From assembly GCF_000314995.1 (NCBI RefSeq), contig NZ_BAEO01000055.1, forward strand, positions 62,001 through 126,000: DNA of 64,000 nucleotides, written 5' to 3'. The DNA comes from Paraglaciecola arctica BSs20135. Lineage in GTDB: Bacteria > Pseudomonadota > Gammaproteobacteria > Enterobacterales > Alteromonadaceae. Position 1 is the first letter of the stretch, and every line of letters begins with the position of its first letter. Shown in pieces: positions 8,903 through 17,929 of this stretch. The position numbers were made by a program, and so were the translations under genes. The notes beneath the pieces were generated by a model. The model saw nothing but the letters and a program-made list of their open reading frames with translations, was not told where the DNA came from and did not search any database.

Positions 8903-10018
8903 CTATTCTCTACCTGGGCAATAGGTGCCTAATATTGCCCCTTTTGTTGCGCCAGTCACGCTAGCAACACTGCCTTGAATTTTATTAATATGTGCATAGG
9001 CAAGCCAAGCAAATGCCATGGCTTCGACTGCATCGGCTTCTACGCCGAGTTCAGCTGTGGTAAATAACTCACATTCATGTAGTTCGGATTCGAGTTCTTC
9101 AACTAAAAATTCATTTCGAGCACCACCACCGCAGAGAAATACTTGCTCAACATCTTTAAATTGTAAAACTTGCTTGGCAATTGTATGAGTGGTCAACTTG
9201 ACTAACGTTGCCTGCACAACTTGCGGATCGATATTGCGAGATATGCTCTCTAAGTTTAGTTGCAACCATGGCAAGTTGAATTGCTCACGACCGGTACTTT
9301 TAGGTGCTGGAGCGGAAAAATACGGGTGGCTGCACAAAAGTTGTAACAATTCAGGATCTGCAGAACGTTGAGCAGCCCATTGCCCTTTCTCGTCATAGTT
9401 ATTCCCTGTATGTAGCTTACACCAAGCATCTAATAAGGTATTTCCCGGGCCAGTGTCATATCCAATAATGTCTTCAGAATCGCGTTGTGGGAGATAGGTA
9501 ATATTCGAGATCCCCCCAATATTGATAACAACTCTTGATTTTAATTGGCTGGCAAACACCGCTTTATGAAACGCCGGCACCAAGGGGGCGCCTTGGCCGC
9601 CTAAGGCGATATCTTTTCGCCTAAAGTCGGATATAACGTCAATGCCAGTTAGTGCCGCTAGAGTGTTAGGGTCGCCAATTTGCAAACTAAAGCTATGTTT
9701 ACCAGTTGGGATATGACGAATAGTTTGCCCATGTGAACCTATTGCTTTGACTTGGTCAGGACGAACATAGTTGTCTTTGAGCAACTGCAGCGACGCCTCA
9801 GCAAACACCTCAGCTACAGCTCTATCGGCACGGCCCATTAGTTCGATTTCATTGTCACTGGGTGCGCATAGTTGATGTAATTCATCACATAGAGACGATG
9901 GGAAAGGGAAGGTCTTGCAATCTAACAGTCTTGGGTGAGAACCAGAAAAATCTACTAATGCAGCGTCAACTCCATCAATACTGGTTCCAGACATCAAACC
10001 TAGATATAGTTGTGGCAT
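8903..10018 (-). CDS. anmK: Anhydro-N-acetylmuramic acid kinase
   Basis: 371 residues with the ASKHA-fold signatures LMSGTSIDGVDAALVDF at the N-terminus, IGGISNITYLP near residue 168 and YDTGPGNTLLD near 188. AnmK phosphorylates and opens 1,6-anhydroMurNAc from recycled peptidoglycan to MurNAc-6-P. The length is typical. It sits 8 bp after the M23 peptidase gene and 2 bp before the Lrp gene, in the mepM-anmK order next to tyrS seen in many gammaproteobacteria. Confidence 0.96.
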   Translation of the reverse strand: MPQLYLGLMSGTSIDGVDAALVDFSGSHPRLLDCKTFPFPSSLCDELHQLCAPSDNEIELMGRADRAVAEVFAEASLQLLKDNYVRPDQVKAIGSHGQTIRHIPTGKHSFSLQIGDPNTLAALTGIDVISDFRRKDIALGGQGAPLVPAFHKAVFASQLKSRVVINIGGISNITYLPQRDSEDIIGYDTGPGNTLLDAWCKLHTGNNYDEKGQWAAQRSADPELLQLLCSHPYFSAPAPKSTGREQFNLPWLQLNLESISRNIDPQVVQATLVKLTTHTIAKQVLQFKDVEQVFLCGGGARNEFLVEELESELHECELFTTAELGVEADAVEAMAFAWLAYAHINKIQGSVASVTGATKGAILGTYCPGRE

Positions 10019-10026
10019 AAAAGCCC

Positions 10027-11334
10027 CTAATTCATTGCCAGCATTATACGTTTGTTATTATTGAGTTGCTGCAATCTGTTTGCGGCAATATTAGTAAATT
10101 TATCTTTCTCTTTCTTGGCAATGGCTTGCGCTTTTGGTAAATCTACAGTGCGTGGGTTGCGGTGCACCCCGTTCACTAAAAATTCATAATGTAAGTGCGG
10201 GCCAGAAGCCAAACCTGTAGAGCCTACAGTACCTATCACTTGTCCTTGTTTAACTGTTTGGCCTTTTTTCACTTTGCGTTTTGTAAAGTGTAGATATTTG
10301 GTCACATATTTTTCACCGTGTTGAATAAATACATGATTACCATTGTATTTGTCGTAGCCTGATTTAATGACTTTACCGTCACCTGCCGCTATTACTGGAG
10401 TGCCACGATCAGCTGCATAGTCTACGCCTCTATGGGCCTTCCAGCGTTTTTGTACTGGGTGGAAACGCTTTTTCTTGAAACTTGAACTTATGTACCTAAA
10501 GTTAACTGGCGCTCGCAAAAAGCTCTTGCGCATACTGCGGCCGTCAGGTGTATAAAAGTTACCATCATCATAACGTATGGCTGTATACGCTTCTCCTCGA
10601 TTCACAAATTGCGCGGCAACTATGTCGCCATTTTCAATGAACTCACCATTTATGTAATGTTCTTCAAACATTACATAAAAGCTATCGCCCGCTCTAAGAC
10701 CTAAGGCAAAATCAACATCCCATCCAAAAATACCTGCTACTTGCATGATTTGGTTATCAGTTAAATTGGCCTTCAGGCCCGCATTCCAAAAACTATTGGT
10801 CACATCACCTTGGGTATAATTTAAACGGGTATCTACTTCGATGGTTTCAATTTTACTGCTAAAGGTATTGTTTTCACTTTTGGTGATAACTAAGGTATCA
10901 GTGCTTGAATATGGGTATTGCAATGAGACTAACTGGCCTTGCGGGTCAATTTGTAATTCTAATACGTCACCGGGCATTATTTTTAGTAGTTTTTTGGCCA
11001 GTTCACCTGCTTTGCTAACGTGATAGGTTTGCTGTGGGGATAAACCACTGCGTTTAAATATCATAGCTAAGTTATCGCCTTTTTTGACTACAACTGACTT
11101 AGTTTTATTTATTTCCTCAAGACCTGAAAAGTTTTCAATAGTGAAATTATCGAAGTTAACTTCTAGACCGTAACGTTTACCAACCTCTAGGGTAGAGGCG
11201 GAGTTTTTGTATGCACTAACTGGCTCAGAAGGGAAAAGAAACAAAACAAACAAAAAACCAGCAACCCCAGATATGAACCATCTGTGCGGTTTAGGTATAT
11301 TTTTAAAGGTCTTTTTAATCACAATACAACACAT
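10027..11334 (-). CDS. mepM: M23 family peptidoglycan endopeptidase (MepM-like)
   Basis: 435 residues. A single membrane anchor at about residues 18-36 is followed by an OapA/LysM-like region with VVKKGDNLAMIFKRSGLSPQ. The C-terminal LytM domain carries HRGVDYAADRGTPV and GPHLHYEFLVNG, which hold the zinc ligands. MepM-type enzymes cut D-Ala-mDAP crosslinks to let the cell wall expand. The cluster with anmK and the divergent tyrS is standard. The start is uncertain because no clear Shine-Dalgarno is visible; a GTG four codons in is possible. Confidence 0.92.
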   Translation of the reverse strand: MCCIVIKKTFKNIPKPHRWFISGVAGFLFVLFLFPSEPVSAYKNSASTLEVGKRYGLEVNFDNFTIENFSGLEEINKTKSVVVKKGDNLAMIFKRSGLSPQQTYHVSKAGELAKKLLKIMPGDVLELQIDPQGQLVSLQYPYSSTDTLVITKSENNTFSSKIETIEVDTRLNYTQGDVTNSFWNAGLKANLTDNQIMQVAGIFGWDVDFALGLRAGDSFYVMFEEHYINGEFIENGDIVAAQFVNRGEAYTAIRYDDGNFYTPDGRSMRKSFLRAPVNFRYISSSFKKKRFHPVQKRWKAHRGVDYAADRGTPVIAAGDGKVIKSGYDKYNGNHVFIQHGEKYVTKYLHFTKRKVKKGQTVKQGQVIGTVGSTGLASGPHLHYEFLVNGVHRNPRTVDLPKAQAIAKKEKDKFTNIAANRLQQLNNNKRIMLAMN

Positions 11335-11371
11335 TTTTTAAAACATAACTGCAGAATATATGGATTACGAA

Positions 11372-11403
11372 GGTTTTTCCAGTTATGGCTGGTTTTTCCA
11401 GTT
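11372..11403. repeat. 13-bp direct repeat in the mepM/tyrS intergenic region
   Basis: GGTTTTTCCAGTT occurs at 11372-11384 and again at 11391-11403, a 19-bp period. It lies just upstream of the mepM start and could be a pair of regulator half-sites or a simple duplication. Confidence 0.6.
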
Positions 11404-11529
11404 GTTTATTTGGTGTAGCTAATCACTTTAAGTTATCGTTAAAAATACCATAGCCCTTTCATTACAGGGGCTTGCCAAGTAAAATGGCTTTAATGAGATA
11501 AATGGTAAATTTTTAACAAGGTTACAAAA

Positions 11530-12729
11530 ATGTCGGATTGGCAAAGTGCGATGGCTGAAATTCAGCGCGGAGCAGAAGAAATATTATTAGAAGACGAACT
11601 GATTGCCAAACTAAAGGAAGGTAAACCTTTAAAAATTAAAGCCGGATTCGATCCTACCGCGCCTGACTTGCATATAGGTCATACTGTCTTAATCAACAAG
11701 CTACGCACTTTTCAGCAATTAGGCCATGAGGTCATCTTTCTTATTGGTGATTTCACTGGGATGATTGGTGATCCTACTGGTAAAAATGTCACCAGAAAAC
11801 CACTGACTAGAGAAGACGTGTTAGCTAACGCCGAAACTTATAAAGAACAAGTTTTCAAAATTCTTGATCCAGCAAAAACAACTATTCGTTTTAATTCACA
11901 GTGGATGGAAAAACTGGGTGCTGCAGGCATGATAAAATTAGCCTCAAATCAAACCGTAGCGCGGATGTTAGAAAGAGACGACTTTAAAAAACGTTATGCC
12001 GGTGGTCAACCTATAGCAATTCATGAATTTCTGTATCCATTGGTGCAGGGCTGGGATTCAGTTGCATTAAAAGCCGATGTTGAACTAGGTGGAACCGATC
12101 AACGCTTTAACCTGCTGATGGGTAGAGAATTACAAAAATCTGAAGGTCAAAGACAACAAACAGTATTGATGATGCCGTTACTTGAAGGTTTAGATGGCGT
12201 CCAAAAAATGTCTAAATCTTTGGGTAATTATATTGGTATTACTGATGCGCCTAATGACATGTTTGGCAAAATAATGTCTATATCTGATGATTTGATGTGG
12301 CGTTATTATGATTTGTTGAGCTTTAAACCTAAAAACGAAATTGAAGCTATTAAACAAAAAGTTGCCGCAGGGTTGAATCCTAGAGATACAAAAATCGATT
12401 TAGCGAAAGAGTTGATTGCGCGTTTCCATAACGAACAAGATGCTGAAGCTGCCCATCAAGATTTTATTCAACGCTTTCAGAAAAATGTCATTCCTGATGA
12501 AATGCCAGAGTTTGAATTTGTGCTGCCAAGTGAAGGTTTGATGATTGCGAATATACTGAAAGACGCCGATTTAGTTAACTCAACCTCTGATGCTATGCGC
12601 ATGATAAAACAAGGTGCGGTGAAGTTAGATGGTGAAAAAGTCGATAATATTAAACATCAGTTTACTCAAGCTTCACAGGTAGTTTTACAAATAGGTAAAC
12701 GCAAATTTGCTCGCATAACTTTTAAGTAA
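11530..12729 (+). CDS. tyrS: Tyrosyl-tRNA synthetase
   Basis: 399 residues, class I synthetase. HIGH is at residues 48-51 and KMSKS at 226-230. The tyrosine pocket motif GGTDQRFN is near residue 188. The C-terminal S4-like RNA-binding domain contains [19 protein letters not shown]. It charges tRNA(Tyr). AAGGTTAC precedes the ATG. The length and C-terminus fit the TyrZ-like subgroup common in gammaproteobacteria. Confidence 0.97.
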   Translation: MSDWQSAMAEIQRGAEEILLEDELIAKLKEGKPLKIKAGFDPTAPDLHIGHTVLINKLRTFQQLGHEVIFLIGDFTGMIGDPTGKNVTRKPLTREDVLANAETYKEQVFKILDPAKTTIRFNSQWMEKLGAAGMIKLASNQTVARMLERDDFKKRYAGGQPIAIHEFLYPLVQGWDSVALKADVELGGTDQRFNLLMGRELQKSEGQRQQTVLMMPLLEGLDGVQKMSKSLGNYIGITDAPNDMFGKIMSISDDLMWRYYDLLSFKPKNEIEAIKQKVAAGLNPRDTKIDLAKELIARFHNEQDAEAAHQDFIQRFQKNVIPDEMPEFEFVLPSEGLMIANILKDADLVNSTSDAMRMIKQGAVKLDGEKVDNIKHQFTQASQVVLQIGKRKFARITFK

Positions 12730-12735
12730 AAAGCG

Positions 12736-12765
12736 ACGGGTCAATTTTCTTATAAATTGGCCCGT
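12736..12765. terminator. Hairpin between convergent tyrS and DUF2721 gene
   Basis: ACGGGTCAATTT pairs with AAATTGGCCCGT (one G-U type mismatch) around a 6-nt loop. The T-run lies on the minus-strand side (CGCTTTTTAC), so it is a better terminator for the DUF2721 gene than for tyrS. Confidence 0.6.
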
Positions 12766-12780
12766 AAAAAATAATATTGA

Positions 12781-13200
12781 TTAGCTCTCTTTAGATTTAT
12801 GCCAAGAACGTTTTTTCGCTGGTAAATTCAAGTGACTCAAATGTAAATCTAGCGCTTCGACAGAAATGTGAATTTCTCTCACTGATAACCATAATGAATA
12901 CAACAGTAGCACTAAGCTAGAGGCGAATATTGTGCTTCCTATGGTTTGGTATTCAGCGTAGATAGCCAACATGGATAGTACACACAAGAAAAAGCTCCCC
13001 ATGCCAGCACCTTGCATATTTTTGATTAGTTGAATACGTGAGCGTAGGCTTTTGATTTGTTGCTGATCATTTTCGTTGCTATCACTTAAGTCAAAATTCC
13101 TTATGATACTGGCAAGGGCTAAAAATCTATTGGTGTAGGCTAGTAATAATAGAGATATAGCAGGGAATAACATCGCAGGCGTGGTTAAGGTAATATCCAT
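12781..13200 (-). CDS. DUF2721 family membrane protein
   Basis: 139 residues with three hydrophobic segments (about residues 7-30, 67-85 and 88-107) and the family motif LAYTNRFLALASIIRN after the first. The C-terminus is basic (PAKKRSWHKSK). DUF2721 proteins are small inner-membrane proteins of unknown function. The gene stands alone, 29 bp downstream of the rhodanese gene on the same strand, and may be co-transcribed with it. Confidence 0.85.
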   Translation of the reverse strand: MDITLTTPAMLFPAISLLLLAYTNRFLALASIIRNFDLSDSNENDQQQIKSLRSRIQLIKNMQGAGMGSFFLCVLSMLAIYAEYQTIGSTIFASSLVLLLYSLWLSVREIHISVEALDLHLSHLNLPAKKRSWHKSKES

Positions 13201-13229
13201 AATACGAGTCTACTTAACCTAACTTAACT

Positions 13230-13604
13230 TTATTTTTCAACAGCTAAGCCTTGTTTTAACCAAGCCTGCATATCACCTTCTAGGTGACTAAGGTTTTGAT
13301 AGCCATCTTTTTGTAAAGCTTTGGCTGCTTTTCCTGCTCGGTATCCTGAACGACAATAAAGCACTATAGATTTTTCTTTCGAAGATGCCAAAATAGCTGG
13401 ATTATCAATAATCTCACTTAAAGGAACATTTATCGCGTTTGGAACATGTCCCTGTTGAAATTCTTCAGGTGTACGAACGTCGACTATAACTAAATCCTTA
13501 GCGTTTGCTTCAAGCAATTCTTGTTGGCTGATATTATTAACATTACCAGAAAAAGCCGAAAAGCTTAGTAAGCTCAATATCCATAAAGCTGTGTGTTTAA
13601 ACAT
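13230..13604 (-). CDS. Periplasmic rhodanese-like sulfurtransferase
   Basis: 124 residues with a signal peptide of about 19 residues ending SAFSG. A single rhodanese domain follows with VDVRTPEEFQQGHVPNAINV and the active-site loop CRSGYRAGKA (Cys84). Single-domain exported rhodaneses are of the PspE type and transfer sulfane sulfur in the periplasm, or act as carriers for an unknown partner. The nearest neighbours do not identify a partner. Confidence 0.9.
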   Translation of the reverse strand: MFKHTALWILSLLSFSAFSGNVNNISQQELLEANAKDLVIVDVRTPEEFQQGHVPNAINVPLSEIIDNPAILASSKEKSIVLYCRSGYRAGKAAKALQKDGYQNLSHLEGDMQAWLKQGLAVEK

Positions 13605-13720
13605 AATGTAATCTCTGTCTCGTGTAATAAGTTCTGATAGTAAGTAGTGCTGTGTAGTGTGTAAAGGACATTAGTCATAGATAGGCGTATTTTGAGGCAG
13701 AATGCATAATTTTACCTAAA

Positions 13721-14683
13721 TTATCTAATGAGTAAAAACGACAGCGCACATCCCATAAAATAAAACGTTAACCAAACCCAGGTAGCTCGATTAATAGCCG
13801 ATAAAGCTCTTATGTTGTCGGCTAATATAACTTGCCTGGGTCCTCCGCATTTTCTGGTGCGCACTTTTTGTTGTTCATAATACGCAGGACCTCCGAGTTC
13901 TATGCCTAAACTGGATCCACACAGGTTTAATATAAATAAGTGATTGCATTGATAGCTTACACGTTGAAATAAAGCAGTTGAGCCGAGACTAATGTTAACT
14001 GCTAGCACAACACTCAAGCTGGCCAACTTACTGGGCAGCCATTGTAATATATTAGCTAGGTGGCGTACTGGTTGACCAAAATACTGAAATTTCGGTAACT
14101 TATTATTCCAACTTAAGGATAATTCGTAGATCAATCGATAGATAAGAGCACCAACGCCCCCTGTTAGCAGGTACCAAAAAACCACTGAACAATATTGGTA
14201 ACTATAGCGTAATAATACTGACTCGATATTAGCTTTGACCATGCCTAAGGGAGACATCTTCTGGGTTTCCCTTATGACTATTTGTGATAAAGCGTGTCGA
14301 GCTAACATCTTTTTTTGTTTAGCTAATGCTGTAGTGATTTTGTGGGTTTGTTTCGGAATATCTTGGAAACGTAAAGCCACAAGCAGCATCAATGCTTCAA
14401 AAAAAACTGGATATTCGGATAAGTACTTAAACACCGCTAATATTGCACAAAAAGGCAGTAATAAAACAATACTGGCTAGGCTGCCTGATATTTTTTGTTG
14501 CCTAATGGAACTTGTTTTGGCTGAAAGTACTTTAGCCTGCATACCCATAGCTAATGCTTTTATAAAACTAATGGGATGGTATTTGTCAGGCCAAGGTAGG
14601 TAACGTTCAACAAAAACAATTATCAGCAATACCCAAAATGACAACAGTTGTTCACTTAATAAGGTATTAAAAACACTGTTCAT
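13721..14683 (-). CDS. CobD/CbiB family membrane protein
   Basis: 320-residue polytopic protein. ERYLPWPDKYHPISFIKAL near the N-terminus, IESVLLRYSYQYCSVVFWYL in the middle and GGVGALIYRLIYELS after it match the CbiB/CobD layout. That enzyme attaches aminopropanol to cobyric acid in B12 synthesis. No other cobalamin gene is in the window, so salvage or a divergent role is possible. Its ATG overlaps the TGA of mtnN (TGATG), which shows translational coupling. Confidence 0.75.
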   Translation of the reverse strand: MNSVFNTLLSEQLLSFWVLLIIVFVERYLPWPDKYHPISFIKALAMGMQAKVLSAKTSSIRQQKISGSLASIVLLLPFCAILAVFKYLSEYPVFFEALMLLVALRFQDIPKQTHKITTALAKQKKMLARHALSQIVIRETQKMSPLGMVKANIESVLLRYSYQYCSVVFWYLLTGGVGALIYRLIYELSLSWNNKLPKFQYFGQPVRHLANILQWLPSKLASLSVVLAVNISLGSTALFQRVSYQCNHLFILNLCGSSLGIELGGPAYYEQQKVRTRKCGGPRQVILADNIRALSAINRATWVWLTFYFMGCALSFLLIR

Positions 14684-15378
14684 CAGGCTAATTTGGCAAT
14701 AGTTTGCATCACCAGAGTCGCCGAGTTTTTGGCTGCCTGATCTAAGTATGTTTCAAAAGAGACGGTCGATGTTTTACCTGCTATATCAGATAATGAGCGG
14801 ATCACTAAAAACGGTGTGCCTAACAAATGGCAACTCTGAGCAATGGCTACCCCTTCCATTTCTACCGCACAAACAGCAGGGAAGTTCTGACGTATAACGG
14901 TTGCGGCTTCATCACTGCCAACAAAAGAATCTCCGGTACAAATAAGTCCATGCTGCACTTGCACATTTTGCAAGCTAGAGGCAGCCTCAGATGCATGTTC
15001 AAGTAAATGTTTGTCACATTCAAAATATGCCGGCATACCAGCAGTTTGGCCCAGTTCGTAGCCAAAGTGCGTTAGGTTAGCATCGTGATGACGTAATTCA
15101 GTGGCTATGACTATATCGCCAATGTTGAGGTGACTCGAAAAGCCCCCTGCTGAGCCAGTGTTTATGACAAAATCTGGGGCGAAATGATGGATTACAACGC
15201 TGGTTGATACCGATGCCGCCACTTTACCAATTCCGCATTTAACTAAAGCAACCTCTACTTCACCAAGCTTGCCTACATAAACAGTAAGATGATTAAACGT
15301 TTGTACTTGGCAATTCTGCAACGATGCTCGGATAAGGGTTATTTCTTCATCCATGGCACCTAAAATAGCTATTTTCAT
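14683..15378 (-). CDS. mtnN: 5'-methylthioadenosine/S-adenosylhomocysteine nucleosidase
   Basis: 231 residues. The catalytic acids Glu12 (GAMDEE), Glu175 (AVEMEGVAIA) and Asp198 (RSLSDIAGK) line up with E. coli MtnN. It cleaves MTA, SAH and 5'-deoxyadenosine to adenine plus thioribose products in the cytoplasm, removing inhibitors of SAM enzymes and feeding AI-2. It is translated ahead of the CbiB-like gene. An exported relative is encoded at 59226-60239. Confidence 0.95.
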   Translation of the reverse strand: MKIAILGAMDEEITLIRASLQNCQVQTFNHLTVYVGKLGEVEVALVKCGIGKVAASVSTSVVIHHFAPDFVINTGSAGGFSSHLNIGDIVIATELRHHDANLTHFGYELGQTAGMPAYFECDKHLLEHASEAASSLQNVQVQHGLICTGDSFVGSDEAATVIRQNFPAVCAVEMEGVAIAQSCHLLGTPFLVIRSLSDIAGKTSTVSFETYLDQAAKNSATLVMQTIAKLA

Positions 15379-15508
15379 ATGGTTTTCTTTATTTTTAATT
15401 AGTTGTGATCAATTGCTCCTAAGTCTAATACGTCTGCTAGTGTTATAAAACAATTCAAAGGTAATCAGCCTCTGAAGTTAGAAATTTAGTGTTTATCAAA
15501 GGTGCTCT

Positions 15509-16669
15509 ATGCAAATTTTCAAATTTTTGCTTACATCTATTATATTGCTTGGTTGTCAGGCCGCTCCTGAAGTATTGTTTGGCCAAAAATCTTTGCTTTT
15601 TGATCAAGGTTTTGAAGGATTTGAAAATGTTGCGATAGAGAGTGAAAAAGAAATTTTTGAATTGCATGACGAAGCCAAAACCTTCGCTAAATTGGCGGTA
15701 AAAGGACTATTGAAGCCTGAAGAAAAAATTAAGGCATTGGTTCAACATGTGTTTGCTCGTTCAGACTTAAACTTATTGTATCGTGCAGATGCAAACACAG
15801 TCGCCAGTCAAACTTTTCAGAATAGGGCAGCCAACTGTCTATCAATGTCAATTATGACTTTTGCTCTAGCTAAAGAGTTAGGTTTTGATGTGCGTTTCCA
15901 AGATATAGAAATTCCCGAGTACTGGACCATAAGAGAAGGGCAAAGTTTGCTGAATCGGCATATCAATCTGCAAATAATACCTAGGCAAAAAAATCAAATA
16001 TACTTTCATTTTATCACTCGAGGATTTGAAGTCGATTTTGATGCACAAGCGACTCGCCAGCATTTTCCCAAAACACTACTTAAACTCAAACAAGTTGTCG
16101 CCATGTTTCACAATAACAATGGTGCAGATGCATTATTAAAAAGAAACTACGTGAAGGCATATGCTTACTTTCGAGCAGCTATTTTGCAATCCCCAGACCT
16201 CTCATCTGCTTTGGCAAACCTAGGGTATTTATATCGGCTTACAGGCCATTATACGTTTTCAGAGAATGCTTATTTGCAAGCAATTAAAAAAAGCAAAAAC
16301 AACTTGTCTGCTTGGGGGAATTTAGCGCATTTATACAGATATTTGGGAGACGATCAAAAAGCCATGGATATAGTAAATAGAGTGTCACGTAAACGTTCAA
16401 GTAATCCTTTTTTTCATATCAATATGGGTGACAAGGCGTTTGAGAAAGAGCAATGGCAAGTCGCGTTAGAGCATTATCAGCGGGCACTAAAGTTAGATAA
16501 AAGTTACCACGAAGTTTACTTTGGGCTAGGCAAAACCTATTTTGAATTAGGTAACGTTCAACGTAGTCATCATTACTTAAAGCTTGCTAAAAAGAAATCA
16601 AGAACTGAACAGGAACAGGCGGTGTATCAAGGAAAAATAGATATGTTGGCCAGCATTAAGTCAGGATAA
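15509..16669 (+). CDS. Transglutaminase-like TPR lipoprotein, copy 1
   Basis: 386 residues. The lipoprotein signal has lipobox LLGC (Cys16). A papain-like transglutaminase core follows with a candidate triad Cys110 (AANCLSMSIM), His151 (LLNRHINL) and Asp176 or Asp178 (EVDFD). From about residue 195 there are TPR repeats with A/L/Y heptads such as AYAYFRAAILQSPDLSSALA. AAAGGTG precedes the ATG. It is predicted to be an envelope peptidase or amidase with a TPR platform; the substrate is unknown. The next gene is a paralogue. Confidence 0.8.
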   Translation: MQIFKFLLTSIILLGCQAAPEVLFGQKSLLFDQGFEGFENVAIESEKEIFELHDEAKTFAKLAVKGLLKPEEKIKALVQHVFARSDLNLLYRADANTVASQTFQNRAANCLSMSIMTFALAKELGFDVRFQDIEIPEYWTIREGQSLLNRHINLQIIPRQKNQIYFHFITRGFEVDFDAQATRQHFPKTLLKLKQVVAMFHNNNGADALLKRNYVKAYAYFRAAILQSPDLSSALANLGYLYRLTGHYTFSENAYLQAIKKSKNNLSAWGNLAHLYRYLGDDQKAMDIVNRVSRKRSSNPFFHINMGDKAFEKEQWQVALEHYQRALKLDKSYHEVYFGLGKTYFELGNVQRSHHYLKLAKKKSRTEQEQAVYQGKIDMLASIKSG

Positions 16670-16757
16670 GTCAGCTATTTTTTGCGTCGAATTAAGTAGC
16701 AGTTATTTACTAAAACTACTATGTTAATAGTATGTTATTTCTGCTGAGGTGCTCATC

Positions 16758-17927
16758 ATGCAGCAACTTTCATTTATTCAGAAGGTTTTAATCTCGTTCA
16801 TCTTCCTAGTGTTTTTTTCTGCATGTCAGTCTACGGTTGTTCATGTTCTCCCTTCTGAGGAGGTGTTATACGATCAGGGGTATTCAGGATTTTCCGAAAT
16901 CAGCATCGAATCTGAAGAGCAAATTTTTTATTTAGATGAAACAGCTAAGGCATTTGTAGTATCTACCATTGGGGCAAGGAACAATAAATTTGATCAAATG
17001 GAAGCATTGGTGAAGGCAATATTCGACCGTTCTTCACTTAATTTACTTTATCAAGGTGATGCCAACACTATTGCAAATGATACTTTTCACTCTCAAGCTG
17101 CGAATTGTTTGTCTATGTCTATTATGACTTATGCTTTGGCAATCGAAGCTGGATTTGATGTGGATTTTCAAGAAATAATGATCCCCGAGTATTGGACTAG
17201 ACGTGGGGGTTTTAGTCTGCTAAATGGGCACATAAATCTTAAGATGTTGGCGCCCCATGAACCGAATGTATTTGTTTTTAGTACTCGTAGTTATCAAGTT
17301 GATTTCGATCCGCAGTCATCAAGACGTGGATTACCCAAAAAGGTAGTGAGTAAAGACTCTATTGTAGCGATGTTTTATAATAACAAAGGGGCGGATGCCG
17401 TGTTACGAAAAGACTATGTAGCGGCTTACGCCTATTTTCGTGCTGCTTTGCTGCTGCAGCCAAGTTTTCACTCTGCATGGATTAATCTAGGAATTCTTTA
17501 CCGACTAAGTCAATATTTTCCACAAGCCGAAAGCGCATATCATCATGCACTTGCTCTAAATTCAGATAGTTTGACCGCTGCGGAAAACTTAGCTTATTTG
17601 TATATGTTTACCGGGCGAAATGAAGAAGCTGCAGAAATTTTAGCTAAAGTTGAGGAGCAGCGAAATAGTAATCCTTTTTACCATGTTAATTTGGGTGAGC
17701 AAGAAATGGAACAAAAGCACTGGGATCAAGCCCTTGCACATTTTCGTAGGGCTTTATCCTTAGACAGAAGCAAACATGAAGTATACTTTGGGCTTGCTCG
17801 TGTCTATTTTGAAATAGGTGAGTTGCAGCAAAGTGAGCGTTATTTGAAACAAGCTAAAAATACAGCGAAGAATAAGCACGATGAACAAAGGTATCAATCT
17901 AAACTGGAATTTCTGAGTAGTTTGTAG
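16758..17927 (+). CDS. Transglutaminase-like TPR lipoprotein, copy 2
   Basis: 389 residues from ATG 16758; GAGGT sits 7 nt upstream, so the GTG at 16749 inside the Shine-Dalgarno is rejected. Lipobox FSAC (Cys23). The triad is conserved with copy 1: Cys117 (AANCLSMSIM), His158 (LLNGHINL) and Asp182 (QVDFDP), followed by TPRs. The two proteins are alike along their whole length, including LSMSIMT and RRALSLDRSKHEVYFGL, which points to a tandem duplication. The M28 peptidase gene begins 2 bp after its stop. Confidence 0.8.
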   Translation: MQQLSFIQKVLISFIFLVFFSACQSTVVHVLPSEEVLYDQGYSGFSEISIESEEQIFYLDETAKAFVVSTIGARNNKFDQMEALVKAIFDRSSLNLLYQGDANTIANDTFHSQAANCLSMSIMTYALAIEAGFDVDFQEIMIPEYWTRRGGFSLLNGHINLKMLAPHEPNVFVFSTRSYQVDFDPQSSRRGLPKKVVSKDSIVAMFYNNKGADAVLRKDYVAAYAYFRAALLLQPSFHSAWINLGILYRLSQYFPQAESAYHHALALNSDSLTAAENLAYLYMFTGRNEEAAEILAKVEEQRNSNPFYHVNLGEQEMEQKHWDQALAHFRRALSLDRSKHEVYFGLARVYFEIGELQQSERYLKQAKNTAKNKHDEQRYQSKLEFLSSL

Positions 17928-17929
17928 AT

